Below are positions 1-14,200 of a stretch of DNA of 64,000 nt, one piece after another. The first letter of the stretch is position 1. Each line of letters begins with the position of its first letter. Source of the DNA: Silene conica (taxonomy: Eukaryota; Streptophyta; Magnoliopsida; Caryophyllales; Caryophyllaceae); assembly GCA_029255685.2 (NCBI GenBank), contig CM055318.2, positions 4,407,001 through 4,471,000 on the forward strand, given 5' to 3'. A model generated the notes under the pieces. The model ran no database searches, was not told the origin of the DNA, and worked only from the letters and a program-made list of their open reading frames with translations. A program made the translations under genes and the position numbers.

Positions 1-3000
1 TTTAGGATCCTTAATGCATAATTACGCACTTAAATTAATACACATGCTTACAAATTTAGGGCTGCGCCTTTGCCTTTTTCTCTTTATTTAATACATCGAC
101 ACGTCATAAAATAAAGAAGAATATATCGTCAATCTTATAATGTTGGTTTGTGAAAATAACGTCCTCACCAATTAAATTTAGTTGTACATTTGATTTCAAA
201 AAGTCACTTATTATATTATCGATTGATAATTATAAAAGGTGTTTCATAATCTTTCTGTAAATATCGCAATAAACGGACTATACGATCAGTTTTATATAAC
301 TAATAGTACATATTTTGAGCTTTATAATAGAAATTTCGAGTTTAAATGGAAAAAATATGAGCGAGCGATATAGTAAAGTTTATGAAGTCCTTTACGAAAA
401 TATTGAGCTTAGAAAATTATTACAGTATATAACTAAAAAATAATACATGGATGTTCAATTATATTTTAAGTTTAATGTCAAAAAATTAAAATATAACTTA
501 AATAGTTTAAAAAGCTCAAAAAATATACACATAAGCTTAACTAAACTTATTCTGGTGGTGCGATACTCTTACACGGCTGGTTGTATATATAATCCTTTTT
601 GTGTAAATATCGTGAAAATGCGATTAACTTTATTTTGTTTTTCTAATTTTCTTTTTCTTGGCGATAACTCCACAACCGGTATAACATACTTCCTCCGTTC
701 GAATCCACACTACATGTTTCTATTTTGTACACTATTCACAAGTGAACATTTAATCTCAATTTTCTCCTAATACGTAAGAGAAAACATATTCATGTGGGGT
801 CTTGTTTGATTCGTCTTTACGAGTACATTGAAAATATCTAACTTTTATAATTTTTGCAACTACGTAGTTAAAGATATTTAACATGTAAAACGTGCGTTCG
901 CAAACGTGAAAAAGCAAACATGCAGTGTGGATTCGAACGGAGTAAGTATGAGTGTTCCTATACGGAGTAAATTAAGATAAGATTAATTTCATGAAACTAA
1001 TTAGTAGGTGTCCAATGTTGTAGATAGATTTAATTGGGAAAAAATAATTTTGGGTAAAATTGTTGACCAATTACGTGGCCTTTTGTTGGATGATGTAGCA
1101 AGTGATATTTGCTAGCTAGGTAATTTTATAGATAATATAAAGTAATAAAAAAGAGTAATCATGGATCAATTAACATCACAAAACAAAAGTAAATAAAGTA
1201 AATAATTTAAAGGAAAAAAAGGCTTCAAAGCTACACGATGTAAATTGCATAATAATAATGTTAATATAATGTTATTATTACTGTGGAATATATTGGATAA
1301 TGACGCATGCATGTCGACGTTGTGCTCGTTAATGTTAATATACTTTCTTCGAGTTAATTTAATTAATTAATTAATTCGTTAATAGAACGTCATGTAATAC
1401 TTATAATAAATCTGCTAAGAAAAATAACTCTGCTTTGTAAAATAAGCGTCTCAAATTATATAGTCTAATAATATGGCACGTTCCCGTATAGCGTATAATT
1501 ATATATCGTCATGCAAGCTAATTATAAATTTAAAATAACGCGTAATTATATGAGTTTAACTGTTTAATCCGTGTATAAATAATTTCCAAAAAAGAAATAT
1601 GGTAAACAAAAGTCCTACAACATAAAGTATTTTAGGAGGAGAAGATGATATTCTATAACAATTTATGAATTAATATAACCGGTCGGAGAAGGTTCATTGT
1701 CGATTGATCACGTTAATCCTTATTTTGTTATTTCTTTTTTGCACAATATATTTTTTTTGGGGTACGAATTTCTTGAAAAATATTAACTCTTGGATTTGCT
1801 TTAATATTATATTTTATTTTATGATATGAGCATCATTAAGCTTACCAAGCTCTATCTTTAAATTAAATAAAGCTTGTCTTTGGAATGTGATGTTATCCGA
1901 TGAGCTTTGGGCCACTTTCACCATTACTTAGTCTAATTGAATGTGTTACTTATGAAATAATTATATTACAAAAATAAGAATGAGTCATACGGATTATATT
2001 ACAGATAAGGTGATCGATCCGTTAAGTAGTATTACGTTAAACTGAACTAATTTAATTCAAATAATTTGTACTAACACTTTGTTTGGTAAATAATATATTA
2101 AGTGAAATTAGTAGATTTCGGCTTAATTAGTAGTTTGACCAAACAATTTACTATTTCCATGCGTTTGGTAGACGGTGTATTGTAATAGCATATTTGTCGG
2201 AATCTATTATTTTTGAATATTCTGTTAATCGTAGCATATTGCATTAACATATTTACTCTATTCCTGAAAACATTATAATTATCTTAAAATCTGCTACTTA
2301 CCAAACACCATTTTCTAATTCTGCTGATTTGTTGGATAGTCAAGCATGCTACCAATGTATCTTGCTAACAATATCGTGCTAAAGTTATCCCTCTAACATG
2401 AATTTGCTTCTCTTGTTTGACAAACATGAGCTAAACAAACTTAAAGTGAAATAAAGGTTAATTAAAAGTTATTTTAAATTGATCTGACACTAACCGAATA
2501 AAACGAACGGAACTAAATAAAGCTTAAGTTAAACCCGAATGGATCGACGATTACGCAAGGTTTAATAATGTAGACGTTTACTACGCATATAAATTAAAAT
2601 ATACAATTCGTAATCCGTTATCTAGATGAGGAATACTTGATTGCGAGATATGATTAAAAATAAGTAAAGCCGGTGTGTCGTAGCATATTCGAAGACGTGA
2701 TCAAGTCAAAAATAGGTAAGTAATGTGATGCGATAATGCGAACATAAATTCTCAATTGTGACGTCCATATTTATCGTAAACTTGTGACGGGTCAAGAAAT
2801 AATCATATGGGATAGATAAAGACAAAATAAAGTAATATAGTAGGAAGTAGCAAATTGTTTCACCTTATTCACCCACATAATTAAAATTTACCCGTTGTAA
2901 GCTTGTGATGAAAATACCCGGGACTTCCTATTATGGGAATAGCCCATCGAATTAACTTTACACGATGGAACCATTATTCCAACCATTTTAGATCACTTTA

Positions 3001-5040
3001 AAGTTTAAACTACTTCGTTTATGCATTTAAGCATCATATCCTATATATGGCCATGTCAATGTAGGTCCACCGCCCTTCTTCCTCATTGCTCCCCGCCATC
3101 ATCAACTGTGACTAGTTTTTTTTACGACGGACATATTCGTCGCAAACTTATGACATGTTAAATATTATTTATATGAGTTGATAAGACAAAACGAAGTGTT
3201 ATTCACTATAATATGCTTTACTTTTATTGTCTTATATTTTCATGTTTGTAATATTTGACCTGTGAGTAGCTTTTGACGAATATATTCGTCACAAATGTGA
3301 TTTTGTGTTACAACTATGACCTCATTTTAGTCACAACAAGGATTATACAAACAGATGTATAAAAGCATTATACAACCCTAATGCATTTAATTAAGTTTAG
3401 TTATATAGTTTTTGAGTTTTTAAACTATTTTGAGTTATATTTTAATTTTCTGACATTAAAATTAAAATATAATTGAATTTAGATGTATTATTTTTAATTG
3501 TATAATAATTTTCCAAGGTTAATATATATGTAAATGAGTCATAAAGTTTACAATAAAGCTCATATTCTTTTCCACTTAAACTCGAAATTTTTATCAAAAA
3601 GCTCAAAATATGTATCATTCTATACACCTGGTCTTATAATCCAGCCATCGCATCTTAACATCATCAATTATAGACCCATCTTTGGTAATGGTTTGTGCAT
3701 CATAATTATTATCTTTTTTTTTCCAAATGGGATGTTAATTGGATTTATCAAAGAAAAAAAGGGACTACAAATTTAATTAGGGCCATTGTCTTATCTATAA
3801 CTAATTAACCTCATTTTTAAAACTTTTTTTTATATATTTTATTATACTAATGTTGCCTGATATTCTGGTTTACTCGTCGAATATTAAGATATTTAAACAT
3901 TTTAATATTGTATCAAAACACAATATATACATGTTTATTTTTTCGTATTTCACATGCTAAAAACTCAATTGGAAAATAATTTTTATTTACAAATTCCTAT
4001 TTACAATCGTTGTAAAAAAAGAATAATTTACAACCGAGATATTAATTTGTCTAAATTCACATTTTTTAAGAGTGATGATATTTTTCATCCTTTCGTCATA
4101 ATTTACAATGATAACAAAGAACATTTACCAGTTTTTATAGAATATTAAACTAATATAGCTATTAGTTTATTACTCCGTACATATTAGTCATACATACGCT
4201 GTTAGTCTGTTACCAAATACGAGTAATTTTTTATTCGTAAGTCTTTGTTTCTAATTTTTTATCTATACGGGTCTCGTACTCGTACTCGTTCTCGTACAGT
4301 CATACTTTATATTCATATATAATCATATTATAGAGTTAATGAGATAGTCGATGAGGTGCATACACGTGATAATATGAACATGAATTTGCTTTAAAGCATC
4401 ATCCATCCACTATATATTTGACCATATCCATACATTTTAACGGTAAGTCTCATTTAAGACGGATATATTCGTTACAAGCTGAAAACATGTTAACTAATAT
4501 GATAATATCCAAATTGGTAGATAAGAAAAATTAAAATATCTACTTAAGGATAGCATTATGTTTTTTGTTTTATCTTACCACTCGACTATTAAGTGACTCG
4601 TTTTTAACTTATAACGGATATACTCCTCGGGTTAAAACTTAAAAAAGGTGTAGTATGATGTCGTTACTCACATTGCTGACATGGCACGCAACAATACAAC
4701 ATTACAACTAGTTGAAAAGTCAATATTGATTGTGCCACTTGTTAAGGGTAGACTTTGTTGCTGGCTTGGAACTTTGACCGACGTAATTACACGCTTAAAA
4801 CGGATATCACTTGTCTTTAGGAAGATCTATATTATGAAGTGTGAAGTATTAACTTAAATATGTGTCGAGGATTGAGATCAGTGATGGATTTTGGAGCAAA
4901 TAATAGCGAGTTTAGATTCATGTTATCATTATGACTTCAAACCTTTCACGATGTTGTTTAATTTCCATTTTATTTTTATTGGGTATGACCTGTGAGTCTG
5001 TGAGACTGTGGAAGTAATCTTAGGTTAAGACGGTTTTAAA
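1..5040. other. AT-rich intergenic DNA, no gene
   Basis: I see no coding exon here. Short open frames are low-complexity and match nothing I recognise. Apart from the Stowaway element listed separately, the stretch holds decayed MITE-like pieces. Two of them, about 3115-3310 and 4440-4630, carry the recurring motif of a TTTGACGGATAT-like end paired with CGTCACAAG-like sequence. Another, about 2080-2310, has TTTGTTTGGTAAA-like ends facing ACCAAACA. Their borders are too worn to fix. Confidence 0.7.
689..946. mobile_element. Stowaway-like MITE
   Basis: A 258-bp element with terminal inverted repeats. The left end reads CTTCCTCCGTTCGAATCCAC and the right end is its near-exact reverse complement (GTGGATTCGAACGGAGTAAG). 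It is flanked by TA on both sides (687-688 and 947-948), the target duplication of Tc1/mariner-type Stowaway MITEs. It has no coding capacity. Confidence 0.8.
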
Positions 5041-5054
5041 TTAGAAAAAATGTA

Positions 5055-5150
5055 CCGAAGATGTCTTAGTGTAGTGGTTAAGACGGAGGTATTGTGGACA
5101 ATAGGTCCCAGGATCGAATCCCCTCTCCCACTATTATAATGCGATAAAGT
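5055..5150 (+). repeat. tRNA-derived SINE-like head
   Basis: A box-A-like stretch (TTAGTGTAGTGGTTAAG, about 5069) is followed about 35 bp later by a box-B-like AGGATCGAATCCC. This is the spacing of an internal RNA polymerase III promoter in a tRNA-derived SINE. It does not fold as a complete tRNA, so I do not call a tRNA gene. The 3' border is not clear. Confidence 0.5.
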
Positions 5151-5603
5151 GCGCGCTTCTTATAAGTGAATATTTAAGGTTTAGTTATTAAATTAAGTGA
5201 ATGTAGATGATTGTATACTTTAAAATATGAAAAATTAATGAAACTGAAACCCCTTCTCGATATAACTAAGATGTCGAGTCGAGTACACTGATTTTGGCAA
5301 ATAAGCTCTCCATTGTGTTGTTTTTGGAAAGACGCATAGAAATATCAGTGTAATAGTGTTCTAAGTAGTCCCTAGTCAATGTTCATTGTTTTAGATAGCT
5401 GTATTTTGTTTCTAGTCAATGTTCTTCTTAGTTATTTAAGTTCTCTCTTTGTGATAAACATGTCCGTCACAATCTTAAAACGTGTTAATTAAGTATTACT
5501 TGAATATATAGATAAGACAAAAACAAATTGTCCAAGAAAAATAACATTTATATTTAAACTTATCTGCCCATATGAGTAAAATATCGACTCGTAGTAAGCT
5601 TGT

Positions 5604-5953
5604 ACCATTCCCAAGCAAGGTTGATTGGAAGGTCGATTTGGGGTCGAGTCAAGTTAATTGTAATTAAGAAATCGATAAAAATTGACTCAAGTCAATTTGA
5701 GTCACATATCGACCCAATTTGATGTAAATTGACTCACCAATCGACCTCATACGTGACACATTTTAATTGGTGCCAACCATTTAAGAAAAAGCTAAAAAAA
5801 GAAAGAAAAGCTAAAAAAGTGGTTGTTTGGAAGGGTTTATTGACCTAGATCGTGACTTTCTGTTTGGGAGTATTTAAGTGGTTAAGGTCGAGGAGAGATT
5901 AGGGCCTAATATGCAATTGACCCGATTAAATTGACTTGTTGCTTGGGAATGGT
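5604..5953. mobile_element. MITE with ACCATTCCCAAGCAA ends
   Basis: A 350-bp element bounded by a 15-bp inverted repeat: ACCATTCCCAAGCAA at 5604-5618 and its reverse complement ending at 5953. The interior carries repeated GTCAATTTGACTC/TCGACC-type motifs on both strands. I could not find a convincing target duplication, so the class is open. Confidence 0.6.
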
Positions 5954-6556
5954 CACGGAGAATGAAACTTGTGATTTAAGTTAGGTACACTTACACGCAT
6001 GAGGTAAGATATGTTTGATTGTTTGGACTTGGTTTTTGGTTGTTAAATATGGAAGAGTTACGTTTTTAATGAGATTTGGATTTAAGTTAGTTATTTAGTG
6101 TTCTTAAACTCACTATTGTCATATTCTTCGTCACAAATTCTCGTTTGTGACGGACATATCCGTCATAAGTTTACGACGGGTATATATTATCCATTTAAAT
6201 AGGTAAAGACAAACACTTTGTAATTTGTTCGACTTGTATGTCTTATCTCCACAACTGAGAGATACTTAACCTGCCAGAAGTCTATTACAAGAAAGATTTA
6301 TTGATTCTTCTTACGTAAACCCTCCAATTAATTTCAAACAACCAATTTATTTTTTAAAGTCACACTTGTAAATATTGACGTTTATTATATTTAGTCAAAT
6401 TTTAAAATTTTATACATAAATATGATTATTTACATGTTATAAAAAGAGGTTTTAGAAAGCCACACAAAAATGTCTTGTCTCGTAGACCATAGAAATTCAA
6501 CGGGTAGTTTGTTCACTTTGTCGTGGATTGAAGTGAGTACATGAGTACATTAAATA

Positions 6557-6751
6557 CACAAATTCTTATTTGCAACGGCACTATCCGTCGCAAGCTTGCG
6601 ACGGATACTGTTTCCTCTCACAAAATACCCACTTTTTTTTCTCTCCAACACTATTCATGTGGTCCCCTTTATCCACTAACTCATTTTCTATCCATTTTAT
6701 CTCACAAAATATCCGTCACAAATGGTGACCCGTCGCAAGCAAGACTTATTG
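6557..6751. mobile_element. Mutator-like MITE, copy 1 (9-bp TSD)
   Basis: A 195-bp element starting CACAAATTCTTATTTGCAAC and ending ...GCAAGCAAGACTTATTG. Its ends are imperfect inverted repeats, about 16 of 22 bases matching. It is flanked by a perfect 9-bp direct repeat CATTAAATA (6548-6556 and 6752-6760), the duplication size typical of Mutator-like elements. Related copies lie at 19322, 34455 and 62113. It has no coding capacity. Confidence 0.82.
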
Positions 6752-6760
6752 CATTAAATA

Positions 6761-8262
6761 TTACTGTATTATGACAAACGTAGTACACATCATGGTAATA
6801 ATTTTTAATAGACGTTTTTCGCGTTGTAAGCTCTCGGGATAAAAATGTTTGCAAAATCACACGAATGCTTTCTCGGGTCAGACAAATCGGCCTCACAAAA
6901 GTTTTAAAGCCACTTTGTTTGACCCGAGAACTGTCCGCATGATTTATGAATATTATTGTTCTGGGACTCTAATCCGAAAAATCATATATTATGCATGTCA
7001 TTTTGAACTGTTTTAAAGGGCGTATTTGTTGATTTATGTGGAGAATAGCATGGACGGACAAAATGCACAAGCTAGAGGAAACAACTACATCACCGGCTAC
7101 ATCTACTTCCTCCTCAACAGACGACACTGCAAGCTTGCAATTTGTAGACGAAGACCATCTTATTTACTTCCTCCGTTCAATTTGATTTCATCCGTTTCAT
7201 TGAAATACACTCATATATACGATGACATTCTCGCAAAGGAAGAAACGAGGATAAAGGAAAGGGTCCTCGTTGGAAGGGTGCATCCGAGTCAAGCCTTCCC
7301 TTGCCATTTTCACAGAAGACTCTTCCTAAGACTCGAACATATTACCTCTTTCTTAATCACACAATACTTTAACCAGTGCGCCCGATAATTGGGAAAATTA
7401 ACGATTACAATTGCCCTAAGCAAATGCATCAAAAATTTGTCAATGTAACCAGTATATACTATAAACTGCATACGACAGATACGAGTACATCGCTAACACA
7501 TTTGAATTACTCCGTGTAAAGAACAGACGATTCACAAATTTACAGTCGAAGTTCAAGACATCCGTCTGAAAATTTCAAGATTCGAACCAGTATCACAAAT
7601 AAAAGTTCCTTCCAAATGGGAACACGGACATGCACCCGTGCATTAATAGAAAACATACGACATTTATAAAAGGCTAAAAGCTAGCACGAATATCAAATTC
7701 CGTCAAAATCCATCCATCCATCCATATCCATCCTTCAGTTCTACAAGAATCGTGTCCTAAACAATTCCAGAATGCTTCGACAGACACAGTTAACATATTC
7801 GAAAAATTCAGTTCTAGAAACAAGAAAACGTATGAATCTCGTATACAATCACGTAAATGGACAGCAATACATACAATATACAAAATAAAACTATGTGCTA
7901 CACTGCTGAGAATCCAATCAGTTAAGCTAGACAACGATGTCGGGATCAGGGACCAGCAACAACAACAACTTCAGTGTTGACAAATCCAAATGCATCGAAG
8001 AAATGTGTATAAGACAATTATAAGGGTATTTCCCCTTTAATGTTATCGCCAAAGAATATAATGAGATGAGCTGCATTTGTCAAGGAATGCGGTTGTGTTG
8101 TGACCACAGTTTACAACAATTTGTTGGAAGAAAACAAACCTGTCAAAATCGTCGATTATGCTGGATCACACTCTTTGATCATATCCCTCGCGTTTCTCAG
8201 ATTTCCTCTTGAAATTAACCTAAAGTAAACCAAAACTTGTTCCTGACTAATGATGTGTCCGG
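6761..8262. other. Intergenic, 3' flank of the LRR gene
   Basis: Nothing here is a convincing gene. A 120-codon open frame on the plus strand at 7026-7388 has no recognisable domain and no gene-like context. The stretch just below 8262 should contain the 3' UTR and poly(A) site of the minus-strand malectin/LRR gene, but I cannot place the cleavage site. Confidence 0.6.
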
Positions 8263-11200
8263 CTATTGTAGGGTCCTTGACGGCATTAACCCTTTAGCAT
8301 GTTGACTTTCCATCTCAAGATCCATCAAAGACTTTTGCCTCTGATACTTGTTTCTTTTCGCAGCCATTGCTGAAAATATAAACCCAGAATGATTGAGGCA
8401 TTAGTCAAAATATAAAATTCATGAAAGCGTAAATAATACTCCGTGGAATCTTAAAAGAAGGAAATATAAACTTTCTCAATGTGCCACCCGGGCAGGTGAG
8501 AATATATTGACAGTTCAAAATAAGCTCTATCTTAGGCAACTGTAAAACATAAATCACTTGATCATTCAGGAACGCTGTTCGTAAGATTACATTAATTAAA
8601 TTCAGTACGCGAAACTAGCCGTGTTTCGATTTTACTAGTTATTCATCAATTGTCTTTGATTTTATTGACTCTTCTATAAGCAGCAATTATCTTTCTGTAG
8701 CTACCTTGACCGCTATACCTTCCTAAACCGTGTTTGAAAACTCTTGACTAAACTGAGATAACCAATAGACTAACAGCTGTTTTCTAGGGAAGTAAATTAA
8801 CCAATTCTAGAGAACAACAGATCAACATCTATTGCAGATCCTGCAGTAGCAATGTATAGGAAGATCATAATCATCATTGTCATCACCATTATATCGTAGT
8901 GCCTCTGAAGAAGCATCTTCTCCAAGGCCCAAGGGAAGGCACGGAGGTTAAATATACACGCCCTTTCCTTGGCACTAGCTGAGAGGTTGCTTCTAAAAAT
9001 CGACTCAAACGCAACAAACTATACTATACTAACTCAGGGCTGGATGTTATACATAATCACTGGCACTATATAATCATTCTGCGCTTTCTTTTACATATTC
9101 TCACCCTTTAACACTACCAAGACCAAGCGACCATCCTGCACAACCACCAGAAACCTCACACTGGCACCAGGAAACTCCAGTACCATTTTTTCAAGCAGTG
9201 AAGCTGATAGAATCTTTAGAAACCCTAATAATTAATCCATTACCCAGTAACTTTTGCCAACTTTAATGTTTCATTCAACTCGTTGAAAAGGGGGTTCTTC
9301 TGATGGAAGTGGATAATTTTGAAAGTATTTATGTTATGGCGGTGGTGAAAGTTTGATGACTTGGTGGTCGTCGGTCATGGTATGGAATTGTTGGGTCTTG
9401 GGTCTGATGGAGTGATCGTAGGTAGAATATCCGATCTCATGGTCTGTGGCAGAGGTGGCTGTGATTTGGATGTGTTGGGTGTGGGTTGATAGGGAGCAGG
9501 GAGCAGGGAGCAGGGAGCAGGGAAAGGCAGAGTTTCGTTTCCTTGAAGGAGGAATACTTGGGAAGTATGGCCACAGTAGTTCTTTCTTTTGTCTCATGTG
9601 ATCTAGGCAATTGTTTAGATCACAATGATTGATGTCTTAAAACCTAATTAGTTAAGAAAAAGAAGTGCATAGAGTAACTTTAATTTAATCCATCACATGC
9701 CAAAGCTAAAAAAGTGATTAGATCTATAATTTCGCTCATAAAAACTTGCTAAACAATAAAGAAATGGCAGAGGTAGGGCATTGACAAAAGTAATAGGTTT
9801 TGTTTTTTTAATTGATAAAAATTAAGAACTAGAGCTCGAGTGAGATGGACAACAACCGGAACTCATGATGGGGAGTGAGACCAAAATACAATCTTACAGG
9901 AGTGAGAAGTGAGAACTCATAATGAAGGGTCTCAGATAAAGAATAGGTTTATATAAGATATACACTAAAGTCAAACTAAAGACTTGACTAGGTCACTAAG
10001 CCTTAACTAAAACTTGATTCTGTCATAAATCTTAACAGAGCATACGGACGATCACCCTCCTCCTTCCTCCCAAACCACCAAAAGCCAAAAATGAAATTTA
10101 CTTGAATGCAATTATCATGTACACTATCCCATCACAGTGTGAGAGAGAGTATGAGAGAGCCTCTCTTATGCAACAATGTAATAGTAGAATCTAGAGATCA
10201 TGAATGCCAAAATGCAACCATTTGATGATTGTTTTCAAGGAATATTGGTAATTTTTTGTATGAAGTTCAGTATTCGTCAGCATACACGCAACACATAATG
10301 ATATAAGAGAGATGAGAATCACGAAAATCAACTTACACATTAACTCATGAGGTAGGCCAAAGTCATAATCATTCCTCTTTCTTCTGATGCATATGTATAT
10401 CACCATTATCAGCAAGACAAAAACGATAGCACAAGATATGCCAATTGCAATTTTACCGCGCGTAGACATTCGGCCACTATCCCAGAAAAAGGGACAATCT
10501 GGCAAAGATGGAACACCACATAGGCCCTTGTTCCCAAAGAGACTGCAGTAAAAGCTAAACATCAGCATGTGGCTAAAATTCAAAGTCTTAACATAATGAC
10601 TTGTGATCAGCTACATGAATCATACTTTAAAATCATTAGCGGGAGATCAAATAAAGCAAAATTTATATAAATATGTCAACGAAGCTGATGTACGATAATT
10701 CACTGTTATGAAGAGTAATATCAAAACTCCTTATGTAGAACTAACCACTCAATCTATCATTGGATAAGCTGCTGACGAGAATAATTGATGGGCATAGAAA
10801 AATAGAGATTTCACCAAGGGATTGAGTAAAAATCCATTTATTCTATTCGTGTTCAGGTATATGTTACCTACCATAGTTCAAACTTCACGCTGTCCAATAA
10901 TCATAATATGCAACCTACAACCGTTAAGAAAAAATGTTGTTCACAAGAGAAGTAGAACATACTCGATAGCTCCACCATGGACACCGACAGAATAAATTTG
11001 ATCTGGTACCCGTCCTTCCAATTGATTATCATTCAAAAGCCTAATACACATAAGTATCTACAATAAATGTATTGAACAAGAACGCATAAATGGGAACATA
11101 CACAAATATCAAATTTTTAACTTGTGCAACCATCTCTAACTGAAGGTGCCAAGTCCATAAGTGGTCCACAAGCTCTCGTCCTAATTATTTTCATGTACGA

Positions 11201-14200
11201 GTAATCACCCCCAACAAAATGGCTCACTGGGGTAGTTGTGCATCTTTTCGTCACGAAGTAGCTAACGTTATCAACGTAATTTATATTATTGGGGTCAATC
11301 CGGAAAATATCCGCTACTGTATAACATGGTGCAATCACAAATGGGATGGTAACCATAATTCAATAAACAACAAAACAAGCGTAAAAAAGAAAGGAATAGT
11401 GCTTACACAAGCCGCAGATTTGTCGACGAAGCAAAACTCTCAGGAATGGGGCCTGTAAGCTCATTATAAGACAGATCCCTGGGCAACACATGTGCTAGTA
11501 AGATACAGTAAAAATACGCATGCATTATGAAAACTATGCATTCCATATTGAAGCTAATAATCAGTAGCAGTAGCTAGTACATTCTTTCTAAGATTAAAAC
11601 TAAGAAAAATAAATCTATAAGTCCTGCTTTTCATAAACTATTCACATACTTCTTCACATCACATTTATTGATTGTTGAGGTGTTTCAAAATTGTGTTATC
11701 CACTTTACGAAAACTGTCCCTATTTTCAAACAGCTTGTGTTTTCGCATGATACGACTAGATGATCTTTTCCTTCACTTCAGTTTTTGGAGAAGATGTTTA
11801 ATGCATGATCTTATGTCTAAGTGAACAGGCTGTTGGTTGTGACCCCGCGACCAAATAATACAGATTTTGAAAGTTACTGCACTTTGAGGCCGTATTGGCT
11901 ACGTTATGCTGCAACAACTATCAGACCGCGGCTATCAATTCCAAGATCAATCTCCAACCAAGATTTAATACCATGAGTAAAAGTTTTCTAGTTAAAGTGT
12001 ATAAGAACTTAAGAAGGTAATTAGTGAATGTAATCAATTAGCCTTGATTTAAGGGGATTGACATGCTATGATATTATTGCTGTGAATAAAGTGTGTATGC
12101 TATGTTCATCTGCTTAAGCATACTTAGAGGTAGGCCTACGTGCATGACCTTGCCAGATTCCCCAATGTTCTGCATGACTATTGCCGATTGTGAGTATGAA
12201 TGTATGATTCAATATATTTCCCAAATCTTCATTCATTAGTTTCTTGAGAGATGGCATTGACTTGAGAAAGAGTCCTTTTTAATCTAACATAAACTACAGA
12301 TTTTGTCCAGCTGAGAACAAATGGTTAAATTCAGATGACGAAAAAATAACAGCACAAAACATGCACTAAAGCTGACATAACTCAATCTCTTTAGCTTTTA
12401 ATCTGAGTGAGTGACTAGGCAAACCAATGAAAAAGAGCAGTATAAACTATAAATAACTTTGATTTTGATGTACTTACAGGTTAACAAGAGATTGTTGACC
12501 AAGGCCTTCTGGCACAGTACCCGTTAAAGAGTTAGAACTTAAGTTCCTGTGTGCAAGAAATGGTAAACAGTCAATCTTAAGGGCCTTGCCAAATACTGTG
12601 GCATCAAAAACCTACTGCTGTTACGGGTTAATTTAAATGCATGAAATTGTGTGCAAGAGACTTACAGGCTGGCCAAATTTGTCAATAGGCTGATCCGATC
12701 ACTAATATATCCTTTCAAGCCCTGGCTTCCAAGGTTACTGAAACACAAACCAGCAGTTAATTTCAAGGCACAACAAAGGGAACAGAGAAATATAGGGAGG
12801 GCCGGAGGGCCGGAGGGGTGGAGTGAAATATGTACAGCATCTGATTAACTTACATTTGCGATATAACTAGGGCATTTCCTTCTTTGTTGGCACGGCAGGT
12901 AACTCCTTCCCATGCATCCCAAGTAGCAGGAGCACACGGATCACCATTCCATCCCATTCTATCTGGTACACGAAGCGAGTCCTTCAAAGCCCTCATAGCC
13001 ACAACTGTGAACATTTTTCGCATCAGTAATTGTATCACCACTCACCACCATGCCGTTACTTCAGAATCCCCAAGCACCCATCAAGAAAATCCCTCACACT
13101 AACTGTGTATCTCAGGGAAAGTCAGATCATACTAAACCGGTCGACCAACAGAAAATTGACATGAAGCTCAGAGTCGAGCAGACTAACAAAGTAGCCTTAA
13201 TTAGCTTATGCTATATTAAGATAGACTAGAAACTCCATAATTAGAAACTTTCCACATTTTTACGATCATCTTTTACTTCCCGATTTGCATTAAAGCAATT
13301 CATCTTAGGCAATTCCAGTAACATCAGTAATTGTTTGCAAAACAAACTAGGACCGTGCCCGCTACAATTGGTATTTAACTCTCTTTTTTCCGCTGACAAG
13401 TAGAATATAGTTTGGTTTATTAATCTCACCTAAAAAGACCACATTAAATTTCCTAGTTTGTCAATTATCTTTAGTTTAAGGTGATATTGAAAGCCCAGCA
13501 GCCTTCCTAAGAATCCTAACAATATGCGGGTTTAATCACACCAACGTAGATATGAATCGTCAACATGGAACAACCCTACCAAGTTATTCTTTGTATCTTT
13601 GAAAGATGATATAGTGTCTATCTGAATAATCTCACATACCTTGATCAGGAACAGTAGCAGGATCAGCTGGAACTATCGCATAATTCTCCAACCCACAGAG
13701 TATAGGCACACCGACAACTGGATTCAACTTCACAGTCAATGTAGTACTACTCAAATTCTTAGCAACGTAATGCCAACTATATGCCTTAAGTCTACCTCCA
13801 GCTGCCTTAACAACATCGATGCGGTTCACATTAGCCCCATTAATCAGCACATCAAACACCCTTTGACCAGCCTTGGTAATCCCAGGATCCATCTCAGCAA
13901 AATGAAACCACAACAAGTAGTCCAATTTCGCATCCACGCTCAGCTCATACTCTAACACGCCTTTATCTGAACTCAAGGTCACTCCACTTTGGTACAGCTT
14001 CAAAGGGAAGTAATTCGGCTTCTGGTTCACCCCACTAATGTCATTCGTCGTTGTAATAGCCGAAATATACTTAAAGTTCGATGAGCGGAACTTGGCGTCG
14101 GAATCCCACGAGCGGCTGAAGAAGTCAGTGTCCTTACTGAACCCTGGGCCCCACTGTTCCTGACCGCAGGACAACCTCGCATAATTGACCAAAACTGAGT

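Noticed and set aside
5060..5135. Possible tRNA gene
   Set aside because: Box A- and box B-like motifs are present, but I cannot form acceptor and anticodon stems, so it fits a SINE head better.
7026..7388. 120-codon frame on the plus strand
   Set aside because: No domain, no splice or promoter context, and the composition is like the flanks.
9334..9597. 87-codon minus-strand frame
   Set aside because: It lies in intron 8 of the malectin/LRR gene and is a by-product of the GGGAGCA repeat.
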